A stretch of 64,000 bases of DNA, taken from Paraburkholderia hospita (GTDB lineage Bacteria; Pseudomonadota; Gammaproteobacteria; Burkholderiales; Burkholderiaceae). The notes beneath the pieces were generated by a model. The model had not been told where the DNA came from. It was given only the letters and a program-made list of their open reading frames with translations, and did not search any database. Shown one piece after another: positions 34,885 to 43,399 of this stretch (positions are counted from its first letter, which is position 1; each line of letters starts with the position of its first letter). The DNA lies in NCBI RefSeq assembly GCF_002902965.1, contig NZ_CP026107.1, forward strand, positions 1,364,001 to 1,428,000, given 5' to 3'. The position numbers and the translations under genes were made by a program.

Positions 34885-35589
34885 GTGGCCACCAGAAAAA
34901 CCCCCACGTCCGGCAACGGCGCTTCCCGCAGGCCGTCCCCACTCGCGCCGCGGCGCGCCGCGAAAACGCCCCGCACAGCCGCCCCTCATTCTGCACAAGG
35001 GGCGGCAGCCGAAGGTCTTGGCACACGGCTACGGCACGCACGCATGGTGCAGCAGCTCACGCTGAAGGCGCTGGCGGAGCAGGCGGGCTGCTCGGAGAGT
35101 CTGTTGTCGAAAGTCGAGGGCGGCCACGCGACGCCCTCGCTTGCAACCTTGCACAGGATCGCGCTCGCGCTGGACACGAACATCGCTGCATTGGTGTCCG
35201 GTCCCGTGGCGAACGTCACGCCCGTGCAGCGCGCCAGCGAACGGCCTTCCGTGCGCTTTCCGGGCGTGCAGCAAACCTCGGGGCGACATGGCCGCGCGGG
35301 CGGGTCGATCATGCTGGAACGGCTCGTCGTGGCGGGCCCCGGGCAACTGCTGCAAGGCGACATTCACGTGCTCGAACCACTCGCGCGCAGCGACGAGCAG
35401 ATCAGCCATGCAGGCGAAGAACTGGGCTACGTGCTCGAAGGCGAACTCGAACTCACGCTCGGCAGCGAATGCTACCGGCTGCAGGCGGGCGATTCCTTCT
35501 ACTTCCCGAGCACCGAGCCGCACAGCTACCGCAATCCCGGCGATTGCATCACCCGCGTGCTGTGGATCAATACACCGCCGACCTTCTAA
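34885..35589 (+). CDS. XRE-family regulator with C-terminal cupin (PuuR-like)
   Basis: A 234-residue regulator. A basic, disordered stretch of about 45 residues precedes the helix-turn-helix (LTLKALAEQAGCSESLLSKVE), followed by a cupin sensor domain (EELGYVLEGELELTLGSECY). The start is GTG at 34885; no better start exists before the HTH. PuuR-type proteins control polyamine and amino acid catabolism. Its place inside the operon fits feedback control through the palindrome at 29710, but that target is inferred. Confidence 0.85.
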   Translation: MATRKTPTSGNGASRRPSPLAPRRAAKTPRTAAPHSAQGAAAEGLGTRLRHARMVQQLTLKALAEQAGCSESLLSKVEGGHATPSLATLHRIALALDTNIAALVSGPVANVTPVQRASERPSVRFPGVQQTSGRHGRAGGSIMLERLVVAGPGQLLQGDIHVLEPLARSDEQISHAGEELGYVLEGELELTLGSECYRLQAGDSFYFPSTEPHSYRNPGDCITRVLWINTPPTF

Positions 35590-35632
35590 AGCGTGCAGTT
35601 GGCGCTAAACGAAAGTGAAACAGGAGTTCAAT

Positions 35633-36583
35633 GTGACGGGAACCGATCTGACCCAGATGCAGCAGCCGCGCTTCGCGGGCATCCCGACCTTCATGCGCGT
35701 GCCGTTCAGCACGGACCTGAGCACCTTCGACATCGCTCTTGCGGGCGTGCCCTTCGACGGCGGCGTCACGGCGCGCCCGGGTGCGCGCTTCGGTCCGCGC
35801 GAAATCCGCAACATGTCCACGATGATGCGCGGCATCCATCACGTGACGCGCTTCAATCCGTTCGACGCCTGCCGCGTCGCCGATATCGGCGATGTGCCGT
35901 TCACCGACCTCTATCATCTCGAACGCGCGCACGAGGACATCCGTCGTTTCTTCGAACCCGTGTTCCACGCCGGCAAGCTCGCGCTGACGGCGGGCGGCGA
36001 TCACTCGATCACCTACCCGATCTTCCAGGCGCTGGCGCCGCGCGAGCCGATCGCGCTGGTTCATATCGACGCGCACACGGACACCTGGGATACGTTCAAA
36101 GGCTCGAAGTTCACGCATGGCGCGCCGTTTCGCCGTGCGGTCGAAGCCGGTCTGCTCGACCCGAAGCGAACCATCCAGATCGGCATTCGCGGTGCGCAGA
36201 ATTCGGACGAAGGCTGGCGTTATTCGCTCGATCACGGTATGCGCGTCGTGTTCATCGAGGAGTTCGACGCGCTCGGGCCGGCAGCCGTCGCCGCCGAAGC
36301 GCGGCGCATTGTGGGCGATGCGCCGGTTTACCTTTCGCTCGATGTCGACGGGCTCGACCCTGTGTTCACGCCGGGCACGGGCACGCCGGAAGTGGGCGGC
36401 CTCACGACCCGCGAGACGCAGGCGCTGCTGCGCGGTCTCGACGGGCTCAACTGGGTGGGCGGCGACGTGGTCGAAGTCTCGCCGCCTTACGATCCAAGCG
36501 GCAACACCGCGCTCGTCGCCGCGACGCTGATGTACGAAATACTGTGCCTGCTCGCAAAGCGCGCGAGCGATGGAAACCGGTAG
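35633..36583 (+). CDS. Agmatinase/ureohydrolase family (arginase fold) protein
   Basis: A 316-residue ureohydrolase that splits a guanidino compound into urea and an amine. All Mn ligand motifs are intact: His124 in GGDHSIT, Asp146/His148/Asp150 in DAHTD, and Asp237/Asp239 in SLDVDGLD. I chose the GTG at 35633 because CAGGAG lies 6 nt upstream; a GTG at 35615 is in frame but has no ribosome site. Family members include agmatinase, guanidinobutyrase, guanidinopropionase and guanidine hydrolase, and the sequence alone does not choose among them. The importer and the M20 and DUF1989 enzymes upstream favour an amino acid-like guanidino substrate. Confidence 0.88.
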   Translation: MTGTDLTQMQQPRFAGIPTFMRVPFSTDLSTFDIALAGVPFDGGVTARPGARFGPREIRNMSTMMRGIHHVTRFNPFDACRVADIGDVPFTDLYHLERAHEDIRRFFEPVFHAGKLALTAGGDHSITYPIFQALAPREPIALVHIDAHTDTWDTFKGSKFTHGAPFRRAVEAGLLDPKRTIQIGIRGAQNSDEGWRYSLDHGMRVVFIEEFDALGPAAVAAEARRIVGDAPVYLSLDVDGLDPVFTPGTGTPEVGGLTTRETQALLRGLDGLNWVGGDVVEVSPPYDPSGNTALVAATLMYEILCLLAKRASDGNR

Positions 36584-36601
36584 CGCGCCGCCAGCGCGCT
36601 A
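36581..36601. terminator. Palindrome embracing both stop codons of convergent genes
   Basis: TAGCGCGC-CGCCA-GCGCGCTA is a perfect 8-bp stem with a 5-nt loop. Its first three bases are the TAG stop of the ureohydrolase and its last three are the reverse-strand TAG stop of the TauC-like permease. It could act as a bidirectional terminator or roadblock, but no strong T-run follows on either strand. Confidence 0.4.
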
Positions 36602-37483
36602 CTGCTTGCCCTTCCACGGCACGAGCTTGCGCTCCAGCGCGCGCATGCCGAGATCGAACAGCCACGCAATCGCGCCGATCAGCACGATGCCCATCACAAC
36701 GACATCGGTGCGCAAGAAGCTCGACGCATTGAGCACCATCTGTCCGAGCCCCGCCGTCGCCGCGACCATCTCGGCGGCGACGAGCGTGGTCCAGCCGAAG
36801 CCGATCGCAATGCGCAGCCCCGTGAGAATCTCCGGCAACGCGGCGGGCAACACGACGTGCAGCACGACCTGCCTGAAGTTCGCGCCGAGCGACCAGGCGG
36901 CGTTGATCTGCTCGACGGTCGCGCTGCGCACGCCCGCGCGCGCGGCCATTGCAATGGGCGCGAAGCAGGCCAGCCAGATGACGATGAGCTTCGCCGTTTC
37001 ATCGATGCCGAACCAGATCACCACGAGCGGCAGATACGCGAGTGGAGGCAGCGGCCGGTAGAACTCGATAGGCGGATCGAGCAGACCGCGCGCGACGCGG
37101 CTCACGCCCATCAACACGCCGATCGGCACGGCCGTCACGCATGCGAGCGCAAACGCGCCGAACACGCGGATCGCGCTCCACATCAAGTGTTCCGACAACG
37201 GCAGGCCGCCCTGAATGCGGCCGTTCCACGCATCGGCGAATGCGCGCCAGACGGCGTCCGGCGATGGCAGAAACAGCGGCGGCACCCAGCCGAAATGCGA
37301 CGAGGCCCACCACAGCAGCAGCAAGGCCGCGACGCACAGCGTGCTGAGCGCGGCGGTCGGGCCTTCGCCGGGTATGCCGCGATTGGCCTTGCGCTTACGT
37401 GTGCGTGCCGCGTCGGCGTCGCCGCGATGCGCGGCACGCAGGCGGCCTGTCGCGTCGTGCCGCGAAGAATCGATCGAGTTCAT
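36599..37483 (-). CDS. Taurine/sulfonate-type ABC transporter permease (TauC/SsuC-like)
   Basis: A 294-residue inner-membrane permease with six helices. An Arg-rich cytoplasmic N-terminus of about 45 residues precedes helix 1 (LCVAALLLLWWASSHFGW). The family features are FYRPLPPLAYLPLVVIWFGI and the coupling loop AAWSLGANFRQVVLHVVLP. Its ATG overlaps the TGA of the ATPase gene (ATGA). It is the last gene of a SBP-ATPase-permease operon on the minus strand. Confidence 0.88.
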   Translation of the reverse strand: MNSIDSSRHDATGRLRAAHRGDADAARTRKRKANRGIPGEGPTAALSTLCVAALLLLWWASSHFGWVPPLFLPSPDAVWRAFADAWNGRIQGGLPLSEHLMWSAIRVFGAFALACVTAVPIGVLMGVSRVARGLLDPPIEFYRPLPPLAYLPLVVIWFGIDETAKLIVIWLACFAPIAMAARAGVRSATVEQINAAWSLGANFRQVVLHVVLPAALPEILTGLRIAIGFGWTTLVAAEMVAATAGLGQMVLNASSFLRTDVVVMGIVLIGAIAWLFDLGMRALERKLVPWKGKQ

Positions 37484-38262
37484 CAGGCGGCCTCCCGCAC
37501 GGTCTCATGCAAGCGCCGCGTCAAACGCTCGCGCCACTCGATAAAGGCCGCCGACGACTTCACCGCGCGCGCGTCGCGCGACGCCAGGTATTCGCGCGCG
37601 AACGGCAACTCGTGCACTTCCGCGACGCGTCCAGGGCCAGGCGTCATCAGCACGAGGCGGGTCGCGAGAAATAGCGCCTCTTCGACGCTGTGCGTGATGA
37701 AGAACACCGTCTTTTGCGTGCGCGACCACACGTCGAGCACGAGTTCCTGAACCGTTTCGCGCGTGAGCGCATCGAGCGCGCCCATCGGCTCGTCCATCAA
37801 CAACACTTGCGGGTCGCTCGCCAACGCGCGGGCGATGCCCACGCGCTGCTGCATGCCGCCCGACAGCGCGTACACCTTCGCGTTCGCATGCCGCTCCAGC
37901 CCGACGAGCGCCAGCGTGCGCCGCGCGATCTCGTGCCGCTCGTCGCGCGCGACGCCGCGAAAGCGAAGTCCGAGCGCGACGTTGTCGAGGACGTTGAGCC
38001 ACGGCATCAGCGCATGCTTCTGAAACACGACGCCGCGCTCCGCGCCGGGCCCTTCGATCGGCGCATCATTCAGGCGCACCTCGCCTTCCGTGGGATCGAC
38101 GAAACCCGCAATGCAATTGAGCAGCGTGGTCTTGCCGCAACCCGACGCGCCCAATGCAACGACGAATTCACCGCTGTCGATGCGCAGATCGACGCCCGCG
38201 AGCGCGGGCTCATCCGCACCGTCATAGGTCACACCGACGCCGCGGATTTCCAGCGCGCTCAT
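37483..38262 (-). CDS. Taurine/sulfonate-type ABC transporter ATP-binding protein (TauB/SsuB-like)
   Basis: A 259-residue ATPase with Walker [10 protein letters not shown], signature LSGGMQQR, Walker [17 protein letters not shown] and switch [12 protein letters not shown], all typical of the nitrate/sulfonate/taurine class. I chose the ATG at 38262, which overlaps the TGA of the binding-protein gene; the longer upstream frame is a shadow. It is coupled by ATGA overlaps to both neighbours. Confidence 0.9.
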   Translation of the reverse strand: MSALEIRGVGVTYDGADEPALAGVDLRIDSGEFVVALGASGCGKTTLLNCIAGFVDPTEGEVRLNDAPIEGPGAERGVVFQKHALMPWLNVLDNVALGLRFRGVARDERHEIARRTLALVGLERHANAKVYALSGGMQQRVGIARALASDPQVLLMDEPMGALDALTRETVQELVLDVWSRTQKTVFFITHSVEEALFLATRLVLMTPGPGRVAEVHELPFAREYLASRDARAVKSSAAFIEWRERLTRRLHETVREAA

Positions 38263-39290
38263 CGCGCGGCCTGTTGCGCGAAGCGAGGATTCACGGCGCC
38301 CGAGTAGTCGGGCAGCACGTTCTGGATCGTGCCCTGCGTTTTCAGGAACGCCGCCGTCGCCGCCAGCGATGCCGCCGCGCCCGACTGCTTGCCGCCGCCG
38401 AGCCACGTCGGCGACGCCTGTTCCGCCGGCGTCGGGAACGCGTACAGCGCGAGGCTTGCGGGCACGTCGGCGGGCGTTGCGCCCGACTCCTGCGCGACGG
38501 CCTGCACTTCCTTCGAAGCGGGCGTCCATGCCGCCTTGTGATCGCGATACTGCGCATCCGTTTCGGCCAGCACCTTGACGAGGCCCGTCATGAACGCGGC
38601 GTTGTCGCGCTCGAACTGGCGCGCAGCGACGAAGCCGTCGAAGGTCGCCTTGCCCGATTCCTTCGCGACTTCACCCGACGTGATCAGCACCTTGCCGTTC
38701 TGCTTGACCTTCGCGAGCACCGGGTCCCAGATGTAGGTCGCGTCGATGTTGCCGCGCTGCCATGCAGCCGCGACCTCGGGCGGTCGCAGGTTCAGGATCT
38801 TCACCGTCGACGGATCGACACCAGCCTGCTGCAACGCGACGAGCGCATGGAAGTGCGACGTCGACACGAACGGCAGACCGATCGTCTTGCCCTTCAGGTC
38901 GGTGAGCTTCGTCACACCCGAACCGTCGCGCGCGACGAGCGCTTCGGCATCGTTGATGTTGTCGAGAATCCAGAACAGCGACAGATCAACGCCCTGGGAC
39001 AGCCCCGCCGCGATCGGGCTGGAGCCCGCTTCGCCGAGCTGGATGGAGCCCGACGCGAGCGCGCGGATCACGTCCGCGCCGCTGCCGAGCTTGCGGTACG
39101 TAACCTTGTAGCCGGTGGCTTTTTCGACGGCGCCCGTGACCTGGGCGTAGCGCCACGGCACGACCATGTCCTGATAGCCGATCACGACTTCGCGGGTTTC
39201 GGCGTGGGCGGGCGAGACAATCGCGGCCGACGCCACGACGAACGCGGCGGCGTGCAACGCGCGGCGCAGGAAGGAGAGAGTGTGGTTCAT
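38259..39290 (-). CDS. Taurine/sulfonate-type ABC transporter substrate-binding protein (TauA-like)
   Basis: A 343-residue periplasmic protein. The signal peptide ends at PAHAE (about residue 30). The mature part [20 protein letters not shown] and [19 protein letters not shown] match the TauA/SsuA family. It should bind a sulfonate such as taurine or another organosulfur compound. It is the first gene of the minus-strand operon and divergent from an NtaA/SnaA/DszA-type monooxygenase with 255 nt between, which supports a sulfur-scavenging role. Confidence 0.87.
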   Translation of the reverse strand: MNHTLSFLRRALHAAAFVVASAAIVSPAHAETREVVIGYQDMVVPWRYAQVTGAVEKATGYKVTYRKLGSGADVIRALASGSIQLGEAGSSPIAAGLSQGVDLSLFWILDNINDAEALVARDGSGVTKLTDLKGKTIGLPFVSTSHFHALVALQQAGVDPSTVKILNLRPPEVAAAWQRGNIDATYIWDPVLAKVKQNGKVLITSGEVAKESGKATFDGFVAARQFERDNAAFMTGLVKVLAETDAQYRDHKAAWTPASKEVQAVAQESGATPADVPASLALYAFPTPAEQASPTWLGGGKQSGAAASLAATAAFLKTQGTIQNVLPDYSGAVNPRFAQQAAR

Positions 39291-39545
39291 CGGAAGGTTG
39301 CGTGCTGGTTATGGAAACTGCATGAGGCTTCCGACTATAGGCACTTCTCGCCGCCGTCGTTCCAATGTTTCGTGCGTAGCAAATTACGCCGTTGCAGCTT
39401 TGCTTTTCATGCGGAAACAGCGGATGCCGCTGATATCGCTGCACAGAACGGTTTGTGCAGTCGGCCAGCCGGATTTGCGCGCTTGTCGTATCGTATTTCG
39501 CGCACGCTTCGCAATCCGCTTACCTTTTCGGCAAGGGCTTCCATC

Positions 39546-40886
39546 ATGACCCGATCCCGTCAGTTGCATCTCGGCGCTTTCATGCGTCCCGTCAGCCTGC
39601 ATACCGGCGCGTGGCGCTATCCCGGCGCTTTTCCCGACGCAAACTTCAACATCGCGCATCTGAAGCGCTTCGTGCAGACGCTCGAACGCGCGTGCTTCGA
39701 CGCGTTCTTCATGGCCGATCATCTGGCCGTGCTCAACATGCCGCCCGCCGCGCTCAGGCGCAGCCACACGGTGACATCGTTCGAGCCGTTGACGCTGCTC
39801 GCCGCGCTGTCGTCGGTGACGGAGCGTATCGGCTTGATCGCAACTTCGTCGACGACCTTCGACGAGCCGTATCACGTCGCGCGCCGTTTCGCTTCGCTCG
39901 ATCATCTGAGCGGCGGACGCGCCGGCTGGAATCTCGTGACCACATCCAATCCCGATGCGGCGCTCAACTTCGGCCTCGAAGCACACGTCGAGCACGGCGA
40001 GCGCTATCACCGCGCGCGCGAGTTTTACGACGTCGTCACGGGCCTGTGGGATAGCTGGGCCGACGACGCGTTTGTCCGCGACGTCGAAAGCGGCGTCTTT
40101 GTCGACACCGAGCGGATGCACGTGCTCGGCCACAAAGGCGAGCATCTGTCGGTGCGCGGGCCGCTGAACATTGCGCGGCCGGTGCAGGGCTGGCCCGTCG
40201 TCGTGCAGGCGGGATCGTCGGAAGCGGGACGCCAGATCGCCGCCGAAACGGCCGATGCCGTGTTCACCGCGCCGCCCTCGCTCGCCGAAGGGCAGCGCTT
40301 TTACGCCGATGTAAAAAGCCGTGTCGAGCGCGCGGGCCGGGACCCGGATCATCTGAAGATACTGCCGGGCGCTTTTGTGGTGGTCGGCGATACCGTCGAT
40401 GAAGCACGCGAAAAGCGCGCGCTACTCGATACCTTCGTGCACTACGACAGCGGTATCGCGTCGCTGTCGATCGCGCTCGGCCATGACGTGTCGCAGCTCG
40501 ACCCCGATTCGTTGCTACCCGAAATTCCCGAGAGCAACGCCAGCAAGAGTTCGCGGCAGCGTGTCGTCGATTGGGCGCGTCGCGACCAGTTGACCATCCG
40601 CCAGCTTGCACAGCGGATCGGCGGCTATTCGGGGCTGGAAATGGTCGGCACGCCCGCGACGATCGCCGATCAGATGGAGCAATGGCTAGTCGAGCACGGC
40701 TCGGATGGATTCAACGTGATGTTCCCGTATCTGCCAGGCGGCCTCGACGATTTCGCCGATAAAGTCGTGCCCGAACTGCAACGGCGCGGCATTTTCCGGC
40801 GCGCGTATGAAGGCACGACGCTGCGCGACCATCTCGGCTTGCCTCGCCCGGAAAACCGTTTCTTCGCGCGGCGCAGAGGCGACTAG
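39546..40886 (+). CDS. FMNH2-dependent monooxygenase, NtaA/SnaA/DszA family
   Basis: A 446-residue flavin-utilising monooxygenase of the bacterial luciferase superfamily. The family start is RSRQLHLGAFMRPVSLHTGA, with FDAFFMADHLAVLN and LDHLSGGRAGWNLVTTSN as further signatures. The family includes nitrilotriacetate monooxygenase, sulfone monooxygenase DszA and related desulfurising enzymes, all needing reduced FMN from a separate reductase. The reductase is not in this window. The true start is the ATG at 39546; the reading frame is open far upstream but without coding character. Position opposite a TauABC-like importer suggests oxidation of an organosulfur substrate to release sulfite. Confidence 0.85.
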   Translation: MTRSRQLHLGAFMRPVSLHTGAWRYPGAFPDANFNIAHLKRFVQTLERACFDAFFMADHLAVLNMPPAALRRSHTVTSFEPLTLLAALSSVTERIGLIATSSTTFDEPYHVARRFASLDHLSGGRAGWNLVTTSNPDAALNFGLEAHVEHGERYHRAREFYDVVTGLWDSWADDAFVRDVESGVFVDTERMHVLGHKGEHLSVRGPLNIARPVQGWPVVVQAGSSEAGRQIAAETADAVFTAPPSLAEGQRFYADVKSRVERAGRDPDHLKILPGAFVVVGDTVDEAREKRALLDTFVHYDSGIASLSIALGHDVSQLDPDSLLPEIPESNASKSSRQRVVDWARRDQLTIRQLAQRIGGYSGLEMVGTPATIADQMEQWLVEHGSDGFNVMFPYLPGGLDDFADKVVPELQRRGIFRRAYEGTTLRDHLGLPRPENRFFARRRGD

Positions 40887-41731
40887 ACCGCCACCGCTTC
40901 GCGCAGGAAATCCACCAGCGCCGATTGCACCGCGTTCATCGCGCCGCCCGCGCCGATGAGCGCGAGCTCCGTGGGCGGCAAACGCGGCAGGTCGAAGCAC
41001 ACGCTATGCTCGGGCAGCACGGCCGTGGTCGGCAGCACCGTGATGCCGAGGCCGGAAGCAACGGCCGCCTGAATGCCCGTCAGGCTATGGCTGCCGAACG
41101 CGACGCGCCAGCTTCGCTGCGAATGATCGAGGCTGCGGATCGCGCGCTTGCGGTACACGCAGCCTTGCGGAAACAGCGCCAGCGGAATCGGCTCGCCATC
41201 CTCGGGCGGCACTTCGATCATGCGCCCGCGCACCCACACGAGCGATTCTGGCCACGACGCGAGACACGGCCCACTGCCCGGCTCGCGTTTGACGAGCGCA
41301 ATCTCGATCTCGCCACCAGACAGCTTGCGGTGCAGATCGGAACTCATGCCCGCGACGGTTTCGAGCCGCGCTTCGGGCCGCGCCTTGACGAAGCCCGACA
41401 GGATCGACGCCATGCGCCTCGCGTCGAAGTCTTCCGGCACGCCGATGCGGATCGGCGTGCGCCAGACGTCGCTCGCGAGCGCGTCCTGTGCCTCCTGCGA
41501 CAGCGCGATCAGGCGGCGCGCATACTGCGTGAGCAGTTCGCCGTGCTCCGTCGCCGTCACCTGGTTGCCCGTGCGGTCGCGCATCAGCAGCGTACGGCCG
41601 ACCAGTTCTTCGAGGCGCCGCACCTGCTGGCTGACCGTCGACTGGGTGCGGTGCACGCGGTCGCCGGCCCGTGTAAAGCTGCCTTCGTCGACGACGCACA
41701 CCAGCGTCTTCAGAAGTTCGAGATCGAGCAT
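40883..41731 (-). CDS. LysR-family transcriptional regulator
   Basis: A 282-residue LysR protein with an N-terminal HTH (LDLELLKTLVCVVDEGSFTRA, split by RVHRTQSTVSQQVRRLE). Its stop overlaps the stop of the convergent monooxygenase by 4 nt. Its start is 116 nt from the divergent HAD dehalogenase gene, so that gene pair is the likelier target. The effector is unknown. Confidence 0.86.
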   Translation of the reverse strand: MLDLELLKTLVCVVDEGSFTRAGDRVHRTQSTVSQQVRRLEELVGRTLLMRDRTGNQVTATEHGELLTQYARRLIALSQEAQDALASDVWRTPIRIGVPEDFDARRMASILSGFVKARPEARLETVAGMSSDLHRKLSGGEIEIALVKREPGSGPCLASWPESLVWVRGRMIEVPPEDGEPIPLALFPQGCVYRKRAIRSLDHSQRSWRVAFGSHSLTGIQAAVASGLGITVLPTTAVLPEHSVCFDLPRLPPTELALIGAGGAMNAVQSALVDFLREAVAV

Positions 41732-41847
41732 GACGGGCGCCTCATATTTACGATTCCACTAAGCATGCCATTTTAATTTAATTTCCCAATATGCGGCGCG
41801 AGGCATAGTCTGTGTTCCATATCGACGTCACCGGAAAGGAGTCACAC

Positions 41848-42552
41848 ATGTCACTTGAAAACTCACCGCGCCCGTCGTGGCTGACCTTCGATTGCTACGG
41901 CACGCTGATTCAATGGGACGAAGGGCTGCTGGAGGCCGTCACGGCGATCCTCGCCGGCAAGCACGCCGCCGCCATCGATCCGCGCGAGTTCATCGCCGTC
42001 TACGACAGGCACGAGCACGCGCTGGAACAGACGCCGCCGCACCGCTCGTTCCGCGAAGTCGCGGGCCACGCGCTGCGCATCGCGCTGGAGGAGTTCGATC
42101 TGCACGCCGACGACAACGACATCCGCCTGCTGACCAGCCGCATCTCCGCGATGCCGCCCTTCCCCGAAGTGACGGATACGCTGCGCACGCTGAAGGAAGC
42201 GGGCTACCAGCTGTGCATCGTGTCGAATACCGACGACGACGTGATCGCCGGCAACGTCGCGCAGCTCGGCGGCTATATCGACCGCGTGATTACCGCGCAG
42301 CAGGCAGGCGCGTACAAACCCAACCGGCGGCTTTTCGACTATGCTCACGAACAGCTAGGCGTATCGCTCGACGAGGTGGTGCATATCTGCGCAAGCCCGC
42401 ATCTGGATCACGCAGCGGCGCGCGATATCGGCTTTCGCTGCGTGTGGATAGACCGCGGCACGGGCCGCCAGCGCCTGCCGGACTACACGCCCGACGCCAC
42501 GCTCGCGACGCTCGACAAGGTGCCGCCGCTGTTCGCGTCGCTCGGCTGGTGA
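41848..42552 (+). CDS. HAD-superfamily hydrolase, haloacid dehalogenase type II-like
   Basis: A 234-residue HAD hydrolase. The nucleophile is Asp15 in LTFDCYGTL, motif II is CIVSNTD, the motif III region is QQAGAYKPNRRLF, and motif IV is HICASPHLDHAAARDIGF. The last resembles the L-2-haloacid dehalogenase pattern rather than phosphatases, although a dehalogenase substrate is not proven. GGAAAGGAG lies just upstream of the ATG at 41848. A class II aldolase-like gene follows 19 nt downstream, which would suit a sugar or hydroxy-acid pathway instead. Confidence 0.82.
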   Translation: MSLENSPRPSWLTFDCYGTLIQWDEGLLEAVTAILAGKHAAAIDPREFIAVYDRHEHALEQTPPHRSFREVAGHALRIALEEFDLHADDNDIRLLTSRISAMPPFPEVTDTLRTLKEAGYQLCIVSNTDDDVIAGNVAQLGGYIDRVITAQQAGAYKPNRRLFDYAHEQLGVSLDEVVHICASPHLDHAAARDIGFRCVWIDRGTGRQRLPDYTPDATLATLDKVPPLFASLGW

Positions 42553-42571
42553 AACGCGCAAAGGACCTGTC

Positions 42572-43357
42572 ATGGCTCATACGCTCAACGTCAACACCTC
42601 TGCGGTCTCGCGTCGCACCGCGCTCGATTCCGACGCGGTGCACGCGGCCCGCATCGAACTGGCCGCGTGTTTTCAGCTTGCCGCCCAGCATGGCCTCGAA
42701 GAAGGCGTGTGCAATCATTTTTCCGCCGTCGTGCCGGGACATGACGATCTGTTCTTCGTCAATCCGTATGGCTTCGCCTTTTCGGAAGTCACGGCATCGC
42801 GCCTGCTGATCTGCGATTTCGACGGCAACGTGATCGAGGGTGACGGCAGCCCGGAAGCGACGGCGTTCTACATTCATGCGCAGTTGCATCGGGCCATGCC
42901 GCGCGTGAAGGCCGCGTTTCACACGCATATGCCGAACGCGACCGCGCTGTGCCTCATCGAAGGACCGCCGCTGTTGTGGCTCGGGCAAACCGCGCTGAAG
43001 TTCTACGGCCGCACCGCCGTCGACGAGCACTACAACGGCCTCGCGCTCGATACATCCGAAGGCGACCGCATCGCGGCTGCAATGGGCGACGCGGACATCC
43101 TGTTCCTGAAGAACCACGGCGTGATGGTGGCGGGCGCGAGCATCGCCGAAGCCTGGGACGATCTGTACTACCTGGAGCGCGCCGCCGAAGTGCAACTCAA
43201 GGCGATGCAGAGCAACCGGCCGCTCAAGCCCGTACCGCACGACATCGCGCAGCGCGCGTATGAGCAGATGCGGCTGGGCGACAAGGAAAGCGCGCGAGCA
43301 CACCTCGACAGCGGCATCAGGCGTCTGCGCGACGCAGGCAACCGCTTCGAGAAGTGA
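42572..43357 (+). CDS. Class II aldolase/adducin family protein
   Basis: A 261-residue zinc aldolase/decarboxylase-fold protein. Metal-site motifs are CNHFSAVVPG, FHTHMPNAT (the HxH pair) and LKNHGVMVAG. Members cleave aldol bonds or decarboxylate, and some are epimerases. It is coupled with the HAD gene upstream (AAAGGAC ribosome site at good spacing). The substrate is unknown. The stop is 42 nt from the convergent cysteine synthase-like gene. Confidence 0.83.
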   Translation: MAHTLNVNTSAVSRRTALDSDAVHAARIELAACFQLAAQHGLEEGVCNHFSAVVPGHDDLFFVNPYGFAFSEVTASRLLICDFDGNVIEGDGSPEATAFYIHAQLHRAMPRVKAAFHTHMPNATALCLIEGPPLLWLGQTALKFYGRTAVDEHYNGLALDTSEGDRIAAAMGDADILFLKNHGVMVAGASIAEAWDDLYYLERAAEVQLKAMQSNRPLKPVPHDIAQRAYEQMRLGDKESARAHLDSGIRRLRDAGNRFEK

Positions 43358-43399
43358 TCCGGTAACGCGTCTGATCGACCGTGACCCGCATGGCGTCTT

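Noticed and set aside
38154..39545. A 464-codon N-terminal extension of the DszA/NtaA-type monooxygenase
   Set aside because: The extension is antisense to the TauA/TauB-like genes and has no domain; the family N-terminus begins at 39546.
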